From Oncomelania hupensis (lineage: Eukaryota > Mollusca > Gastropoda > Littorinimorpha > Pomatiopsidae): a stretch of 64,000 bases of DNA. The translations under genes were made by a program, and so were the position numbers. The DNA is taken from positions 47,397,645-47,461,644 of the forward strand of contig CM072515.1 of NCBI GenBank assembly GCA_036898135.1, read 5' to 3'. Positions within the stretch are counted from its first letter, which is position 1, and every line of letters begins with the position of its first letter. The notes below the pieces were generated by a model that saw only the letters and a list, made by a program, of their open reading frames with translations, was not told where the DNA came from and ran no database searches. Shown piece by piece: positions 11,861-23,483 of the stretch.

Positions 11861-13401
11861 TGTCACGAACTGGCTAGTGTTAACTCTGCCTATCGACTAT
11901 TTAGCCATGTGTAGTCTTTGTAACAGTAGAGAAGTTAGACTATTACACAGCAGCAAGTAAATTACACAGTAAACCACACACGGCGAGCGAGCCACCCACA
12001 TCGCAGTGACTCAACACTTGAGCTTTGAATCGGACCGTTTTAACCAATCAGAGCAGGCTCAGTGGGTAGAGCAGTTTTGAATGTGTCAAAACCTAAGACA
12101 GTTTGAATCAGTCGTGTGTGAGACGAGGTAGAGTCAACATCTCCACAGCTAGAGAAATCTCTACACTCATAGACCAGGAAGCAGGACTTTGAAATCTTAG
12201 TATTCTCTCATGTCATCACGGGCCTGAACTTGTCAAACAGGTAAATGAACACCCTTCTGTTTCATCGTGATATATTTATATTATTGTTGAAATTATGTTG
12301 GTGGAATTTGCTATGCATAAATGTGAATTCTTAATCCGAATTTGCGGGACCACGTGGAAGAGCCTACCACGAGGTGAAACACGACCGGTTGCGCCGCCAT
12401 GTTGTATCCCGTACGGAACCACTGTTGTTTAACTTATATGTATGTTTGCAGACCAGTGGCTGTACCACTGAATGTTTATAATATTATTAATTCTGTATGT
12501 GTATAGTTAGACACGATTTATATTTATGTATGTATAGGAATTTAGAGTGAGATTCCAGTGGAACCCAGAAGTAGCAGAATGTTCGTCGCTTATGTCTAGA
12601 GATGTGGAGCTATCACTGAGGGCTACTTGGCTTTCAGTGAGACGCTCTGCACAAACCGATTATTCAGGGTTGTGCAGAATTTCGTCTCTTATATTACAGA
12701 CGAGCAGGCGAGCTATCCCGAGCTATCCCGAGCTATCCTGTGTGCCCCACTCCACAGAAACGACTAGTTGGTCGAGGAGACTCTACCGCACAAGACGGAA
12801 GGAGCTACCCGAAAAAACACCCTGTCAGACCCCACAGCGTGGCAAGGGAACCCAACTACACAACGACAAAGGTGTACCAGAAGCTACCTCACAGAAGGAC
12901 TTCGAACACCCCACACATGAGTTAAGTGCATAAGGCGAAGGTGCACTTAAACTGATCATAACAGGACCACAGTAGTCCAACTCTTCAGAAACTGTAAAAC
13001 GGACCACAGTAGTCCAAATCTACATGAAATATTATAGCAAGTGCCCGAGGAAGATATAACAGCTGCCTAGACTATCAGCGATCGAACTATTAGCAGTGAC
13101 TGAGACTTTTTAAGTTAGATTAGTACTTAGAGAATCTTGTATAGAGTAGAAGAAATAAATGTGTGATTTTAACTGTTATCAAGTGGCTGGACTACATATG
13201 ATTCATAGCCGTGTGAAAGCTAGTGTGACAATATTCTTTTACCATTTTTCTATCTATTTCTGTACCCCAACCTTAACACAGAACGAGCTAAACAAATAAA
13301 TTTATTAAAGTAATTCATAGGGTGACTTACTAGCAGTTCCCACCGAATAAACGTGAGGGTCCATAATTCCATTGTGCAGAGCCCATAAACCCCACGTGAC
13401 A
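11861..13401 (+). mobile_element. solo gypsy LTR with 5-bp TSD
   Basis: A 1,541-bp block that starts TGTCACGAAC and ends CCACGTGACA (TG...CA, with TGTCA/TGACA inverted ends). It is flanked by a perfect 5-bp duplication GCAAT at 11856-11860 and 13402-13406. It is homologous over its length, in opposite orientation, to the LTRs at 57214-58744 and 62857 onward, with visible substitutions, so it is older. A CCAATCAGAG box (near 12046) and an AATAAA (near 13152) mark probable promoter and polyadenylation regions. Internal coding sequence is absent, as expected after LTR-LTR recombination. ORFs inside it recur in the other LTRs and are not genes. Confidence 0.95.
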
Positions 13402-13406
13402 GCAAT

Positions 13407-13774
13407 GATGCGAATACGTCTAGAATAAAATTTGAGTAGATTATTATCTATCGTGAGAGCTTTGTCTTGTAACTGGAGAATACTGCTGATTCTGTGATGC
13501 TTGCAATCCCACTGATTAAACTCTACTTCATCGCAGAAAGCTTGCAAGTTTAGTAAATGCAAGCGATAAAGTCAACTGGAAGAACAAGTAGGTTACAATG
13601 CAGATGGCGAAAAAGAAGAAGGAAAAGAGCATTAAGTGAGGAACAAAAGAAAAATAACTCAGGACGAAGATTAGAAGAAGACATATAAAACGGAAAGAAG
13701 AAGGGAAGGAGGAGGAGGAGAAGAAGTTGTTGCATCAATTTTTATTCATCAGATTAACATAAGTTGTACTGATA

Positions 13775-13805
<31 letters not shown>

Positions 13806-14509
13806 AAGAAGAAGAAGAAAACCATAACCAACAACAACATTGAACTTACTGTACGGTTCAGACAGCCACTTCACAGCCTGAGCCTTAGGTCAAATCAGAG
13901 ACACGAAGCTGCAACAGATTTTTGCAAGGTTGTCACGCCATAGAAAATGTGCCATAACGATCAGTTTACAAAAAAATCAAACAAACCAGAACTCATGTAG
14001 ACTCAAACTCAAAGACAGATAAAACACTATCTTTAAAAAAAAACAACAGGAGTAAAGCGCGTTTCTTATCGTTCCCATTGGACCATACATTTTATCCAAC
14101 TGAACTGATCAAGACAAACCCAAGATAAAAATCTCAGTGATATAAGCTGTATGTAAGTGATGTCTTTAAACCTTTCCTTGACATCAGGGTACTCAACCAT
14201 AACATTACTTTTAGTAATCAATGTACCCAAATAACCAAGAACAATGCTGTCACTATCTTTAACCTTGTGTCAACACTATTATGAACGCAACCTTAAACTT
14301 ACTTTTACAAAATCATTAGGAACTGATACATTATGAGAAAGGTGAGGAAAATACAAATTGGACAAAATGTTGTGGACCATGAAATGCAAGTAATGCTGAT
14401 GGAAATTATTTAACCTTCTCTCGGCACTAGAGTAGTCATGCAAACATTTGTTCAGCTAAGGTATAAGACACGGGCTGGAAAATGGGAGCGATAGGTTCAT
14501 GGAACTGGA
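13407..14509. other. non-coding with (AGA)n
   Basis: Holds an (AGA)n array at about 13778-13819. Otherwise AT-rich with no gene recognised. Confidence 0.6.
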
Positions 14510-14620
14510 GAGAGAGACAGAAAGACAGACAGAGATACAGAGAGAGAGAGACAGAGACAAAGATAGAGATAGAGACAGACGCACACACACAGACAGACAG
14601 ACTGACAGAGACAGAACAGA
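14510..14620. repeat. CAGA-rich tract
   Basis: Irregular tandem CAGA and GAGA words. Confidence 0.8.
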
Positions 14621-14885
14621 GCAGATGGAGAGTTGCACATTGACATATGAAGATGAGGTGTGCTGATATAATATGCCCAATATCAACGATCATGAGTGTG
14701 GATGTCTTTTGACCCTGCGTCCTAAATGCGCATGTCAGCAAATGATGGATGCAGTTATCGATTCTGTAGCACAAACACATACACTCACCGATTCCAAGCG
14801 GAAGTGCCGGATATTAGCTGTAAAATTCTACTTCCGGTGTCAACGATTGCCATCAGCAACACTTCTCTCCCTTTCTGCTGAACGT

Positions 14886-14889
14886 GTAC

Positions 14890-14920
<31 letters not shown>

Positions 14921-14991
14921 TGTATGGTGTGTGGGTGTGTATGTGTGTGTGTATTGTGTGTGTGTGTGTGTGAGTATGGTGTGGGTGTGTG

Positions 14992-15033
<42 letters not shown>
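14886..15033. repeat. compound (GT)n array
   Basis: About 150 bp of GT with GTATG and GTAG interruptions. A potential Z-DNA-forming alternating purine-pyrimidine tract. Confidence 0.95.
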
Positions 15034-15037
<4 letters not shown>

Positions 15038-15124
15038 GTGGTAGGTCGGCAATAAGTAGATATTCCTATATTATTTCTTCCTCCTTTTCTTCTTCTCTTC
15101 CTCCTACTCTTTATTTTCCATGAA

Positions 15125-15338
15125 ATTTAAAATTTTGATTTTTGTTGTTGAAAATTTAGACAGACTGCATTCAGTACCATTATTGAAGGGAGGAAAGAAA
15201 CCGGAGCACCGCAGAAAACCCTCGGTGACCGGAAAGTCTCGTACCTAAAAGTCACAAAAGTTCGTCCCCTGCGGGATTCGAAACCGCGACTTTCGGCATT
15301 GGAAACCAGCTCACTACCAACTGAGCTACAAGGCCACC
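15125..15338 (-). mobile_element. SINE A copy (minus)
   Basis: The minus strand reads GCCTTGTAGCTCAGTTGGTA, a B-box-like GGTTTCGAATCCC, the central GGGTTTTCTGCGGTGCTCC block, and GTACTGAATGCAGTCTG. This matches the order of the copy at 3598. Just beyond the head, a 17-bp unit ending in AACAATGCCCCA is repeated about three times (15339-15390). Confidence 0.82.
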
Positions 15339-15427
15339 CAAAGAACAATGCCCCACAAAGAACAATGCCCCACAAAGAACAATGCCCCATGCCACAATGT
15401 AATTTACTTCAAATAGATAACAAAGTT

Positions 15428-15470
15428 GTCTTATCTTATCTTATCTTATCTTATCTTATCTTATCTTATG
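15428..15470. repeat. (TTATC)n array
   Basis: Pentanucleotide array. The same motif forms a longer array at 19050-19126. Confidence 0.95.
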
Positions 15471-15755
15471 TTTTATTTTATTTTCTTTTCTATCTCCTTC
15501 TAATTTCCTCTTCTAAACTGTCTCCGTTGTTTGTTTGTTCTTGTACCCCACTTACTGGTTTGTTCACTCTTCTTCCTCCCTCCCCTCTCCATATTACCAA
15601 AACCTGAGGGCAGGAGGAGTCGGCTGTCGTGAGTGGGCGAAACACTCATCCATCCCACAGTCCCCACCCTTTCAAGTTAACCCCCGCACGCTTGGTTAAC
15701 TAATCTTTACTAATTACAGAATAAACGATACGACGATTGAGGTTACTCAAAGGAG

Positions 15756-15882
15756 GAGGAGAAAGAAGAAGAAGAAGAAGAACAAGAAGAAGAACAAGAA
15801 GAAGAACAAGAACAAGAACAAGAACAAGAAGAACAAGAAGAAGAACAAGAACAAGAACAAGAAGAACAAGAACAAGAAGACA
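15756..15882. repeat. (GAA)/(AAGAAC) array
   Basis: Alternating AAGAAG and AAGAAC units, giving Leu/Val-rich minus-strand ORFs that are artefacts. Confidence 0.9.
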
Positions 15883-16928
15883 GATACCTTCTTGATAGAT
15901 CAGTTGAAATACCAATTGGTGTTTCGTAGATGGCGAGTTCGATCAGCAGTCACCGTTGACATTAAAACATAGAACTATTATGCGGTAGTTTAGTACACTG
16001 CGGGGTGGAGGAGAGTGGGAAAGGGGAGAGAGGTGGAAGCAGCAGAATAGGAGTGGAAAAGAAGTGCACCTTAGTGACAAAAGCCCTCTCCTACCTCGCC
16101 CTTCATGCCTTATTGTTGCATTGCGGCTGCCGTGCTGTCTGCACCCAAAGCGAAAGGAAATGCAACGTCTGGCATTGACTAGCAATAACATAATGACAGG
16201 CCTAGTTATGTTGGGAAACCCAAAACCAGGAAGACGATAATCCCAAGAAAAACAGCCCTCTCCTAACTGCCACTAAGGTATTAATGGGTGGGAGTTTGTT
16301 GGTGTGCGTGTGTGTATGTCTGGGTGTGTGCGTGTGTGTGGATGTGTGGGTCCTCGCGCGGTGTATGGTCCAATGTTCCCGCAGTTCTATGTTCCCGCAG
16401 CTCTAGTGTCCAAATTCCCACATCTCTATACTCCAAATTCCATGTTCCCACAGCCTTAGTTTTCCACGGATCTAGTTCTATAAGTCTCCACAAACTGAAC
16501 GGAGACGCGGGAACATATAGCTGTGGGAATATAGACATTCTCCTGTGTGGGGTTGGTGGGTGCACGTAGGCCTAAGTTTTTGTGATTGGTGATTTTATAC
16601 TCTATGACTAGCATTCGTGAAATAGGCAAAACAACTGTTGTGATTGTGAGGCGGACTTTAGTTGACTAGCAAATGGTGTTGTAACATGGAGTGGTTGCTC
16701 AACATTCATAACGCCGTTTGATGACCAAACAAAACAGAACGTCGACATTTGGTTTATCAACGGCCTAGTTCGAGTGATTGTCAGATACTTACCTACCTGA
16801 CTTTCAACATCAAAACTAAGGATGCGTGTGATCGTGTTGTCATCTAGGACGTAAAACTAGCATTTTGGACCACAAGGACTTACTTTGTTTTGTCGACCAA
16901 CGGCAGAATGCATCTAATTATGCAACTG
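15883..16928. other. non-coding with a small minisatellite
   Basis: A loose ~18-20-bp unit around TGTTCCCGCAG and CTCTA repeats at about 16366-16460. A (GT)n tract lies at 16290-16340. No gene seen. Confidence 0.55.
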
Positions 16929-16979
16929 GGGACAGAGAGAGGGAGAGAGAAAGAGAGAGAGAGCGAGAGAGAGAGAGAG

Positions 16980-17031
<52 letters not shown>
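16929..17031. repeat. (GA)n microsatellite
   Basis: Nearly pure GA array with a few AGCGAG interruptions. Confidence 0.95.
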
Positions 17032-17033
<2 letters not shown>

Positions 17034-17722
17034 TACTGTCAGATCATCCAAACCATTAAACTCTTCTTGTACTGTGCCAAATTGAAATTTAAAAAAAAAT
17101 GAATCAGTTCAGTCTAATTTCACAGGGAAAAACGGCACATTGGACATTCCGAGGGTTCAATTCCTGGGTTGCCTGCATAAATAAAAATAAAAGAAAACCA
17201 TATGAATCATAAATAAAGCTTATTAGGTGTTCTAAATAACCGAGCGACGAGGTGCTCCTCCCAATGGTCTGGATGTTGGTTGGGAGGTTGTCTCTAACAA
17301 CGCGAAAGCGGGTGGACTGTGGCCTGGGGGTATCCTATAGCCGGTACCCGCTTAGCCTTTTTCCGGGTGTGGCGGAGCGTGGCGGTTTTACAGGGTAGGA
17401 CCTGCCGCTCTGGCAAAATATTTTTTCCGGTTGTTCCAGTCCGACATCAAAATGTCATTTGCAGTTTGTGCAGTTTGCTTTTGTAGAATCCTTGAGTAAG
17501 ATGGAGGATATTTGTGTGGCAATAGTCACATTCATGGCAGATGTAGGTTAGCGTTGAGGGTCAAACTGAGGCTGACGAAAGCACTGTTATGTTTTGAAAT
17601 TAAATACAGTTTATATTTGTGTGTGGAGGTGGTGGGGGGAGAGGAGGAGGCGGAAATGTAGAAAGATGAGAATTAGGTGGAGAATTAGGTAGCGAAAGTG
17701 AAATTGAAGAATGAATCAGCAT
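17032..17722. other. non-coding, nothing assigned
   Basis: A B-box-like GAGGGTTCAATTCC lies at 17151-17164 with no recognisable A box. It may be a decayed SINE head. Nothing else is supported. Confidence 0.45.
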
Positions 17723-17729
17723 TGTCAGC

Positions 17730-18219
17730 CACCCGATACACATTGGTCGAAGGCTGCAGAAGCATGATTTAGTAGTCCCCTCAACAGGCCATAATGCATG
17801 CTCTCATGCTTCAGAGCACTGCTTCCTATACGCTTCAAGCTCTATAGTAACGGAAAAAGCGCAATGTTGCTCTACAACATTCCGCTCTTTCCGTCTCAAA
17901 AACCCATTATGCCTTGTCGGATTCTTAAACTGTATGAAACCAAGTGAGGACACTCTCCGGCGTCAACAAACGGTTCAAAAACATTCTCAAACGGTTCGTA
18001 AAAGACAGTTGACCTAGAAACAAATACAGTTTGACCTAATTCGTCGCCTAGAGGAGACGAAACTTACATTTTCTATTTTCATGAGTTCATTGGTCAATGC
18101 TCCTAGGGCTTGAAGCGTATAGGAAGCAGTGCTCTAAAGCATGAGAGCATGCTTTATGGCCTGTTGAGGCGACCAATACAGCATGCTTCTAGTAGCCTTC
18201 GACCATTGTGTATCGGGTG
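17730..18219. mobile_element. MITE with long TIRs and 7-bp TSD
   Basis: The ends CACCCGATACACA and TGTGTATCGGGTG start inverted repeats of ~115 bp (17730-~17845 and ~18105-18219), roughly 88-90% identical by eye, ending near the shared GCTTCCTATACGCTTCAAGC. Perfect direct repeats TGTCAGC flank it at 17723-17729 and 18220-18226. The internal ~260 bp has no transposase. It is therefore a non-autonomous DNA transposon. The 7-bp TSD and CA...TG ends do not settle the superfamily; P-like or Dada-like are possibilities. Confidence 0.88.
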
Positions 18220-18226
18220 TGTCAGC

Positions 18227-18817
18227 ACGTACATACGCCCTGCTCTTTGTGTGAATGGTTTTATTTCCATGATATTCATTTACGGGTTAGGTTATGATTC
18301 GATATAATTCGGACCAGTCATGTATTGTTTCGGTCGGAGTTGGATTTATTTCTGTGCATAGGGGCGAAGTTGGCGGTTTGAGTGGGGTTTCAGTTGGAAA
18401 ATGTTTAGATGTTTCCGTTCGGGAATTTATTTCTGGGAACACACTAAGTCTCTTCTATGATGGGGAATGGGTTCATTTCGCTGACACTCCAATAAGGTTG
18501 AGGTTAGGGTTAGTATACGTAAAGGCCAGGGCAGGCATTAATGCATGCAGAATTGTGATTGGAAATGGGGTCTTGGTTTCAGATTGTGGGGCACAAATGA
18601 ATAATCCCGTCTAAGTTGGACCCTAATGTAAGGAGCGGCTACGTGGGCCAATGGAATTTGGGTTGACCGATGTGCCTTTCTTGTGAGCACGGAGCAAATG
18701 TATGCATCGTTCCATGATTGGAATTAGGTTTCATAGAGACGTTTCCGGGCTCGGATCGGTCTTGCCAGCCATGTTCCCCCTCCCCCACCCCCTTCCACCA
18801 CTCCAGATGACATTTGA
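18227..18817. other. non-coding, one unassigned ORF
   Basis: A 106-codon plus-strand ORF at 18294-18614 is rich in Gly and Val and has no motif I recognise. It is probably chance. Confidence 0.4.
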
Positions 18818-18829
18818 TTAAGTTGAACG

Positions 18830-18925
18830 GAACGCAAGGACCAACCTATACATGTAATTATCATTCTTTCTTTGAGATACTAAAGATGTATTGTATTGTA
18901 TTGTATTGTATTGTATTGTATTGTG
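18830..18925 (+). mobile_element. LINE or SINE 3' end with (TATTG)n tail
   Basis: TTTGAGATACTAAAGATG is followed directly by about seven TATTG units. This resembles the 3' end at 34845-34900 (TTTGAGATGAATAAAGTTG plus TATTG). Only the extreme 3' end is recognisable. Confidence 0.5.
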
Positions 18926-19049
18926 TGTTGATGTGAGCACACTATATGAAGTGTACAAATCTTGAAGTGTAATAACTTTTAAACGGTCAACTAAACTACT
19001 GGCTGGAATATTTTCTTTAGTTGAACATGCCACGATGCAAAATAGAATT

Positions 19050-19126
19050 GTTATCTTATCTTATCTTATCTTATCTTATCTTATCTTATCTTATCTTATC
19101 TTATCTTATCTTATCTTATCTTATCT
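19050..19126. repeat. (TTATC)n array
   Basis: About 15 perfect pentanucleotide units. Confidence 0.97.
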
Positions 19127-19417
19127 CTCTCTCTCCTTGAAGGTGGGTGGGTATAGAGGTGGAGGAGGGGATTAGGTGCAGGTCTATTGGTAATGACACG
19201 CGTGAGTGAAGATGTCAGACTGCAGAAGTCAGTCAGCCGGGTCCATGTCACCCAACGCCAGACCATGTCTCTCTCTCGCTCTCTTGCACCAACCAAATTA
19301 GCGCAAAACCCAGATATATACTACAACCCCAACAGACTTCCTGTCCAAAGGATGTTTCCCTTTCCCAAGTTCTTAATCGTATTACTAAATGTTACCCAAA
19401 AAGTGCGCGATAGTATT

Positions 19418-19503
<86 letters not shown>

Positions 19504-20269
19504 AAGTAAAATCAATTTTCATCAGGGTAGTATAGACCTATTACTTACTTCGCAAGGCAGTATTCTATTAGCTTGGCAACACACGGGTAATTTGTGTAAT
19601 GGTGCTCTAAGTTTGTATACTTGTACTCTCCCCTACCTATATGTATTTATCGCATGTCTGTACAAAATCTCTCCGTTCAACAAATTTGTTTGCCAAGCGC
19701 GTCTGAGCACAGTTGACTGAGGGTTTCCGAAAGCAGGTAGAATACTAATTTTAAAAAATGCACATACGTTTGCAAAGTTTGAACTATCTGTGCTGTTATC
19801 AGTACTAATCTTTCTGTTTGTCAAGACCATTTGAGTAAAGCTGTCTGATGGTTTCTGAAGATGAACTGAATACGAATGAGCACAAGAGAATACTCCGTTT
19901 GCAAAGCGAATACGTTGTATGTTAGTACTTTTCTGACCCCCACCTCACCCACCACTCTCTCACACACTCTCTCGCGCTCTCTCTCTCTATTTCTCCTCCC
20001 CACATCTGTCCACATGTTCAATCCTTATTTTAACCCAGGCCTCCAGCACGGATCGAGCGGCGGTATAAACAAACACTTGATGTTAATGAAAGCTACGTGG
20101 TCGCTCTCCCGTCAACTTCTCTGCAGGACAGATCCTATACTGGATGCTGTGGTCTAGTCCTATGACCTCTGTTCATTTCCTGCCCACTATGGGTCATCAC
20201 TGACCTGTCACTTCCAAACAGTCTGGTCATCATTTGTCATTTCCGCAGTTTACTGGAGTACAATTATGG
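19127..20269. other. non-coding with (ATG)n
   Basis: Holds (ATG)n then (GTG)n at 19419-19504. No gene supported; poly-Met and poly-Ile ORFs are artefacts. Confidence 0.65.
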
Positions 20270-20437
20270 CCTGTTTTAATTGAAAGGTTCGTGGAAGGTT
20301 CACAAACTTTGTATCGAATTTCTCATAACCCAAACCTAGCTTGCTGAACCTTGTGGACAAAAAAATAAAAAGGTTCAGGATCTGAGAACCTCGGAGAAAG
20401 GTTTCTGAAACTCCACGAACCTCCCAAATAAGACAGG
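20270..20437. mobile_element. small foldback or MITE-like element
   Basis: The ends CCTGTTTTAATTGAAAGG and its imperfect inverse GGAGGTTCGTGGA...CAGG form ~28-bp inverted repeats, both including GGTTCGTGGA. Total 168 bp. No clear TSD, so the element boundary is less certain than for the MITE at 17730. Confidence 0.55.
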
Positions 20438-20470
20438 ACATTAATTAGGTATATGAACTAATCTATCCTA

Positions 20471-21143
20471 TTGATTGATTGATTGTTGCTTTAGGTCCAG
20501 CGGACTCTTCCGAGCCAAATCAGGACCGGACAACCCCCGATCCGCATAAAAGATCTGCTGAAACAACCTTAGTGGGAAAATTGAATGCCTCCACCGGCCA
20601 GTCACTTTACAATAAAGACATCCCACGCAGGGGACGGCTGAGGCTTTACCCCAACTACTCGAACCCCCGGTTACAAAAACAAAATAGAATACAAACATCA
20701 TTATAAATTATCAACAAAACATATACATATAAAATGCCTATATTGCTAAATAATAACATCATAGGAAGCCCTAGTGACCACCCGGCAGAAAGCGTCCAAT
20801 ACTCCCAAGCTGATCCAACAGATCTCATACACAAACAAGGAGTCTTGTCCAGGAAGAGTTTTCAAGAAAAAAGGTAGGTCATTGATCTAGCGAAGAAGAA
20901 GATAGTATAGCAGAGTGATAGGACAGAGCAGGAATGGGAAAGAGTAAATGAGGAAGACTGCGACAGTGGGAATTTAAAGCACTAAATTTCCAGAAAGTGG
21001 GGACACTATTTATACTGAAACCCCCGGCACTCCAACGGGGGTATTGTTGCCGCAATGAATCGGTCATGCCTATAAAGGCAAGACAGGTTTTCAACTGGGG
21101 TTTTCACTTTTCCCTTTATAGGTTAGAACAATTACCCAAGGGG
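20471..21143 (-). mobile_element. retroposon D copy 1, full length with TSDs
   Basis: Perfect 12-bp direct repeats TAATCTATCCTA flank it at 20459-20470 and 21144-21155. On the minus strand it starts CCCCTTGGG, has a stem of ACCCCCG and CGGGGGT arms, a TATAAATAG word ~135 bp in, and ends in (ATCA)n. Copies at 45795 (5'-truncated) and 51236 (full length) are highly similar. No long ORF, tRNA head or 5S head is visible. The TSD plus simple tail indicate a retroposon of a class I cannot name. Confidence 0.85.
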
Positions 21144-21155
21144 TAATCTATCCTA

Positions 21156-21876
21156 CGCCCTCAACGAACCCAAGGAGTCTCCCGACAACTACCAACAATT
21201 TCGCTTTATTTCCGACTCTTTCTCAATGACAAACTACGCTAAAATGCCCTGGACCGTACGGGAATGCAATCCCATACGTTCTGGACACTAACATTGGCTT
21301 CTCCCCTCTTCTCCTCACCCCCACCACCCACACCTTCCTTCCCTTCCACAACGCACCTCCCTTTTGCAAAAAAATCAGTTTAGCTATCTTTGGGAATACA
21401 AACCACATACTCTACCAACTGAGACCTCATTAACACATTCAATCCCGTCTACTGAATGTCAGTGATGGTATCTCTTGAAAAGGAAGCGGGACGGGAGCAA
21501 TCAAGAAATGAAAATAAAAGCAAGTGCGTTAAGTTACACACTTATGCCATTTTCATAGCGCGCTTTTTCAAATAAAAAATCGAGTTCTACGCTCTAGCAT
21601 GTGACCTATCTCAAGCTTAATTAAACACTTTTATTGTAATGTACTTAATGTCATTGGCTATTTTATCAACTGAAGAGGAAGTAGAAGAGAAACGACGACT
21701 TTATGGTATGTTCGTAGCGCGCGTTTCTAACTTAGAATACGAAATAATCGACGACAAAACGTGGCTGCAGTGCAAAATAAACGGTGCATGCAAAACTCTC
21801 ACCCGAAGAACCTACGGAACGAAAGCAGAGAAAACACAAGAACACCACAGGGGGTTAACAGTCTTGTCAAACAACA
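21156..21876. other. non-coding, nothing assigned
   Basis: Two AGCGCGC-centred words (21557 and 21715) share TCATAGCGCGC/TCGTAGCGCGC, about 158 bp apart. An 84-codon ORF at 21639-21893 begins with an acidic and basic helix-like segment but has no family signature that I trust. Confidence 0.4.
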
Positions 21877-22275
21877 ACTTACATTGTATATAAACATTGC
21901 TCAGATGTTGGTAGGCAGTCAGACACACATACACACTCCACACAACACATTTTAAGACTTCAATTAATAGATCTTGCATACACAGTTCCAATATTAAGCG
22001 CAATCACAATGGACATGTCAAGTATAAAAAATTGTATGTCACAATTTCTCTGTTCTACTTACATTGTATATAAACATTGCTCAGATGTTGGTAGGCAGTC
22101 AGACACACATACACACTCCACACAACACATTTTAAGACTTCAATTAATAGATCTTGCATACACATTTCCAATATTAAGCGCAATCACAATGGACATGTCA
22201 AGTATAAAAAATTTTATGTCACAATTTCTCTGTTGAGATAATAAAGTATTCTTGAACTTGAACTTGAACTTGAAT
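21877..22275 (+). repeat. repeat E: 180-bp tandem pair plus (CTTGAA)n tail
   Basis: Units at 21877-22056 and 22057-22236 differ at only about two or three positions, so the duplication is recent. Each runs from ACTTACATTGTATATAAAC through GGTAGGCAGTCAGACACAC to ACAATTTCTCTGTT. The second is followed by AGATAATAAAG and CTTGAA repeats, which looks like a LINE or SINE 3' end. Further copies are at 22976 and 51058. Confidence 0.88.
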
Positions 22276-22975
22276 AAATGACATTAACAACCGGGTCCAG
22301 TGCTCTACCATCTGACCTAATGCAACCGCAGTTAGGTGGTTTATTCCAGTATGAAAGTCAGTATTGATATCTGTGAGTAGGAAGTAAGCAGACATTTAGA
22401 GTGAAACCACTGCGGTGAAAAGACGTTAAATTTATAAAACAAAATTTCAGGACTTTTTGTGGCTTTTTTCACAGTGCACATTTCCACATTTTCCCGCCTC
22501 TTAAACAGCTTACTCATGCTGGTAGTGTTTTCCTAAAGAAGGTCAAACAGCCAATTAAATTTAAATGCTCTCTACTCAAGATCGTTACTGTGGGCATCAG
22601 CATCAGCAGAACCGTAGCTGACTTTTAGTGGGCTGTAAAAGGGATAAAATACCATTTAATGTTAAAGTGCGTCTGAGGTCAAGATGAACATTGCGCACAA
22701 ATTAATACGATGTGTAGCCAGGACTGTTTGCTAATATATTCATACATTTCTTTGTGTCAAATATTTGGAAAAATTGAATCTACATCGACACACATTGAAC
22801 TGATGGTATACAGCATGCAAGACCACCGACTTTACATAAAGTAATAAGTGTCAAATGTGATTGTCATACGAGAAAGAGCGCTTACAAACAACGTTATCTC
22901 CGTTGACACTTAAAAGCTGGTTTATTAGAACCATCTCTTTGAATGTGAAACGTTAGCTAAATCCAGTATACATAA
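22276..22975. other. AT-rich non-coding
   Basis: No gene, RNA or transposon recognised. Confidence 0.6.
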
Positions 22976-23180
22976 TATATTCAGCCAAATGACTACTTAC
23001 ATTGCATATAAAAATTGCTCAGATGTTGGTAGGCAGTCAGACACACATACACACTCCACACAACACATTTTAAGATTTCAATTAATAGATCTTGCATACA
23101 CAGTTCCAACATTAAGCGCAATCACAATGGACATTTCAAGTATCACACACACACACACACACCCACACACACACACACAC
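22976..23180 (+). mobile_element. repeat E copy 3 with (CA)n end
   Basis: Begins ATTCAGCCAAATGAC, a leader also present in the minus-strand copy near 51200, and matches E to about 23147. It then runs into (CA)n at 23146-23180. Confidence 0.75.
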
Positions 23181-23202
23181 CTCGCGCAACAGACACACTA
23201 TC

Positions 23203-23240
23203 CTATCCTATATCCTATCCTATCCAGTAACTCGAAGGTC
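23203..23240 (-). mobile_element. RTE-like LINE stub (tail only)
   Basis: TATCC repeats followed by AGTAACTCGAAGGTCACAG match the terminal ~20 bp plus tail of the RTE-like LINE at 48039. It is an extremely 5'-truncated copy. Confidence 0.65.
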
Positions 23241-23375
23241 ACAGACAAACACTCACACAGAAATGTAAAATCGAGGCATATTTAAAGAACACCGTTACAT
23301 TAAAATATATCATTGAAAAAAAGAAAAAAAAACAATTATGCATATGAATAAAAGTGACGTTGACTTTATAAACGT

Positions 23376-23435
23376 CTCTCTCTCTCTCGCTCTCTCTTTT
23401 TCTCTCTTTCTTTTTCTCTCTCTCTCTCACACACA

Positions 23436-23473
<38 letters not shown>

Positions 23474-23483
23474 CACACACATA
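23376..23483. repeat. (CT)n(CA)n compound array
   Basis: CT tract abutting CA tract, the same junction type as at 36400 and 55873 (inverse). Confidence 0.95.

Noticed and set aside
12547..12933. 128-codon ORF in the solo LTR, also seen at 57802 and 63490
   Set aside because: It repeats in every LTR with frame breaks; no domain and part of a non-coding LTR.
18294..18614. 106-codon ORF as a gene
   Set aside because: No recognisable domain, no supporting context, length within chance.
15428..19126. (TTATC)n and (GGATA)n as telomere-like repeats
   Set aside because: Short interstitial pentamers; the GGATA ones are LINE tails and the others are ordinary microsatellites.
21639..21893. 84-codon ORF as a Harbinger-type protein
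   Set aside because: Only a short charged segment suggested it; it runs into repeat E and has no second motif.
21877..22236. CRISPR-like repeat pair
   Set aside because: Two contiguous 180-bp units with no spacers, in a eukaryotic genome.
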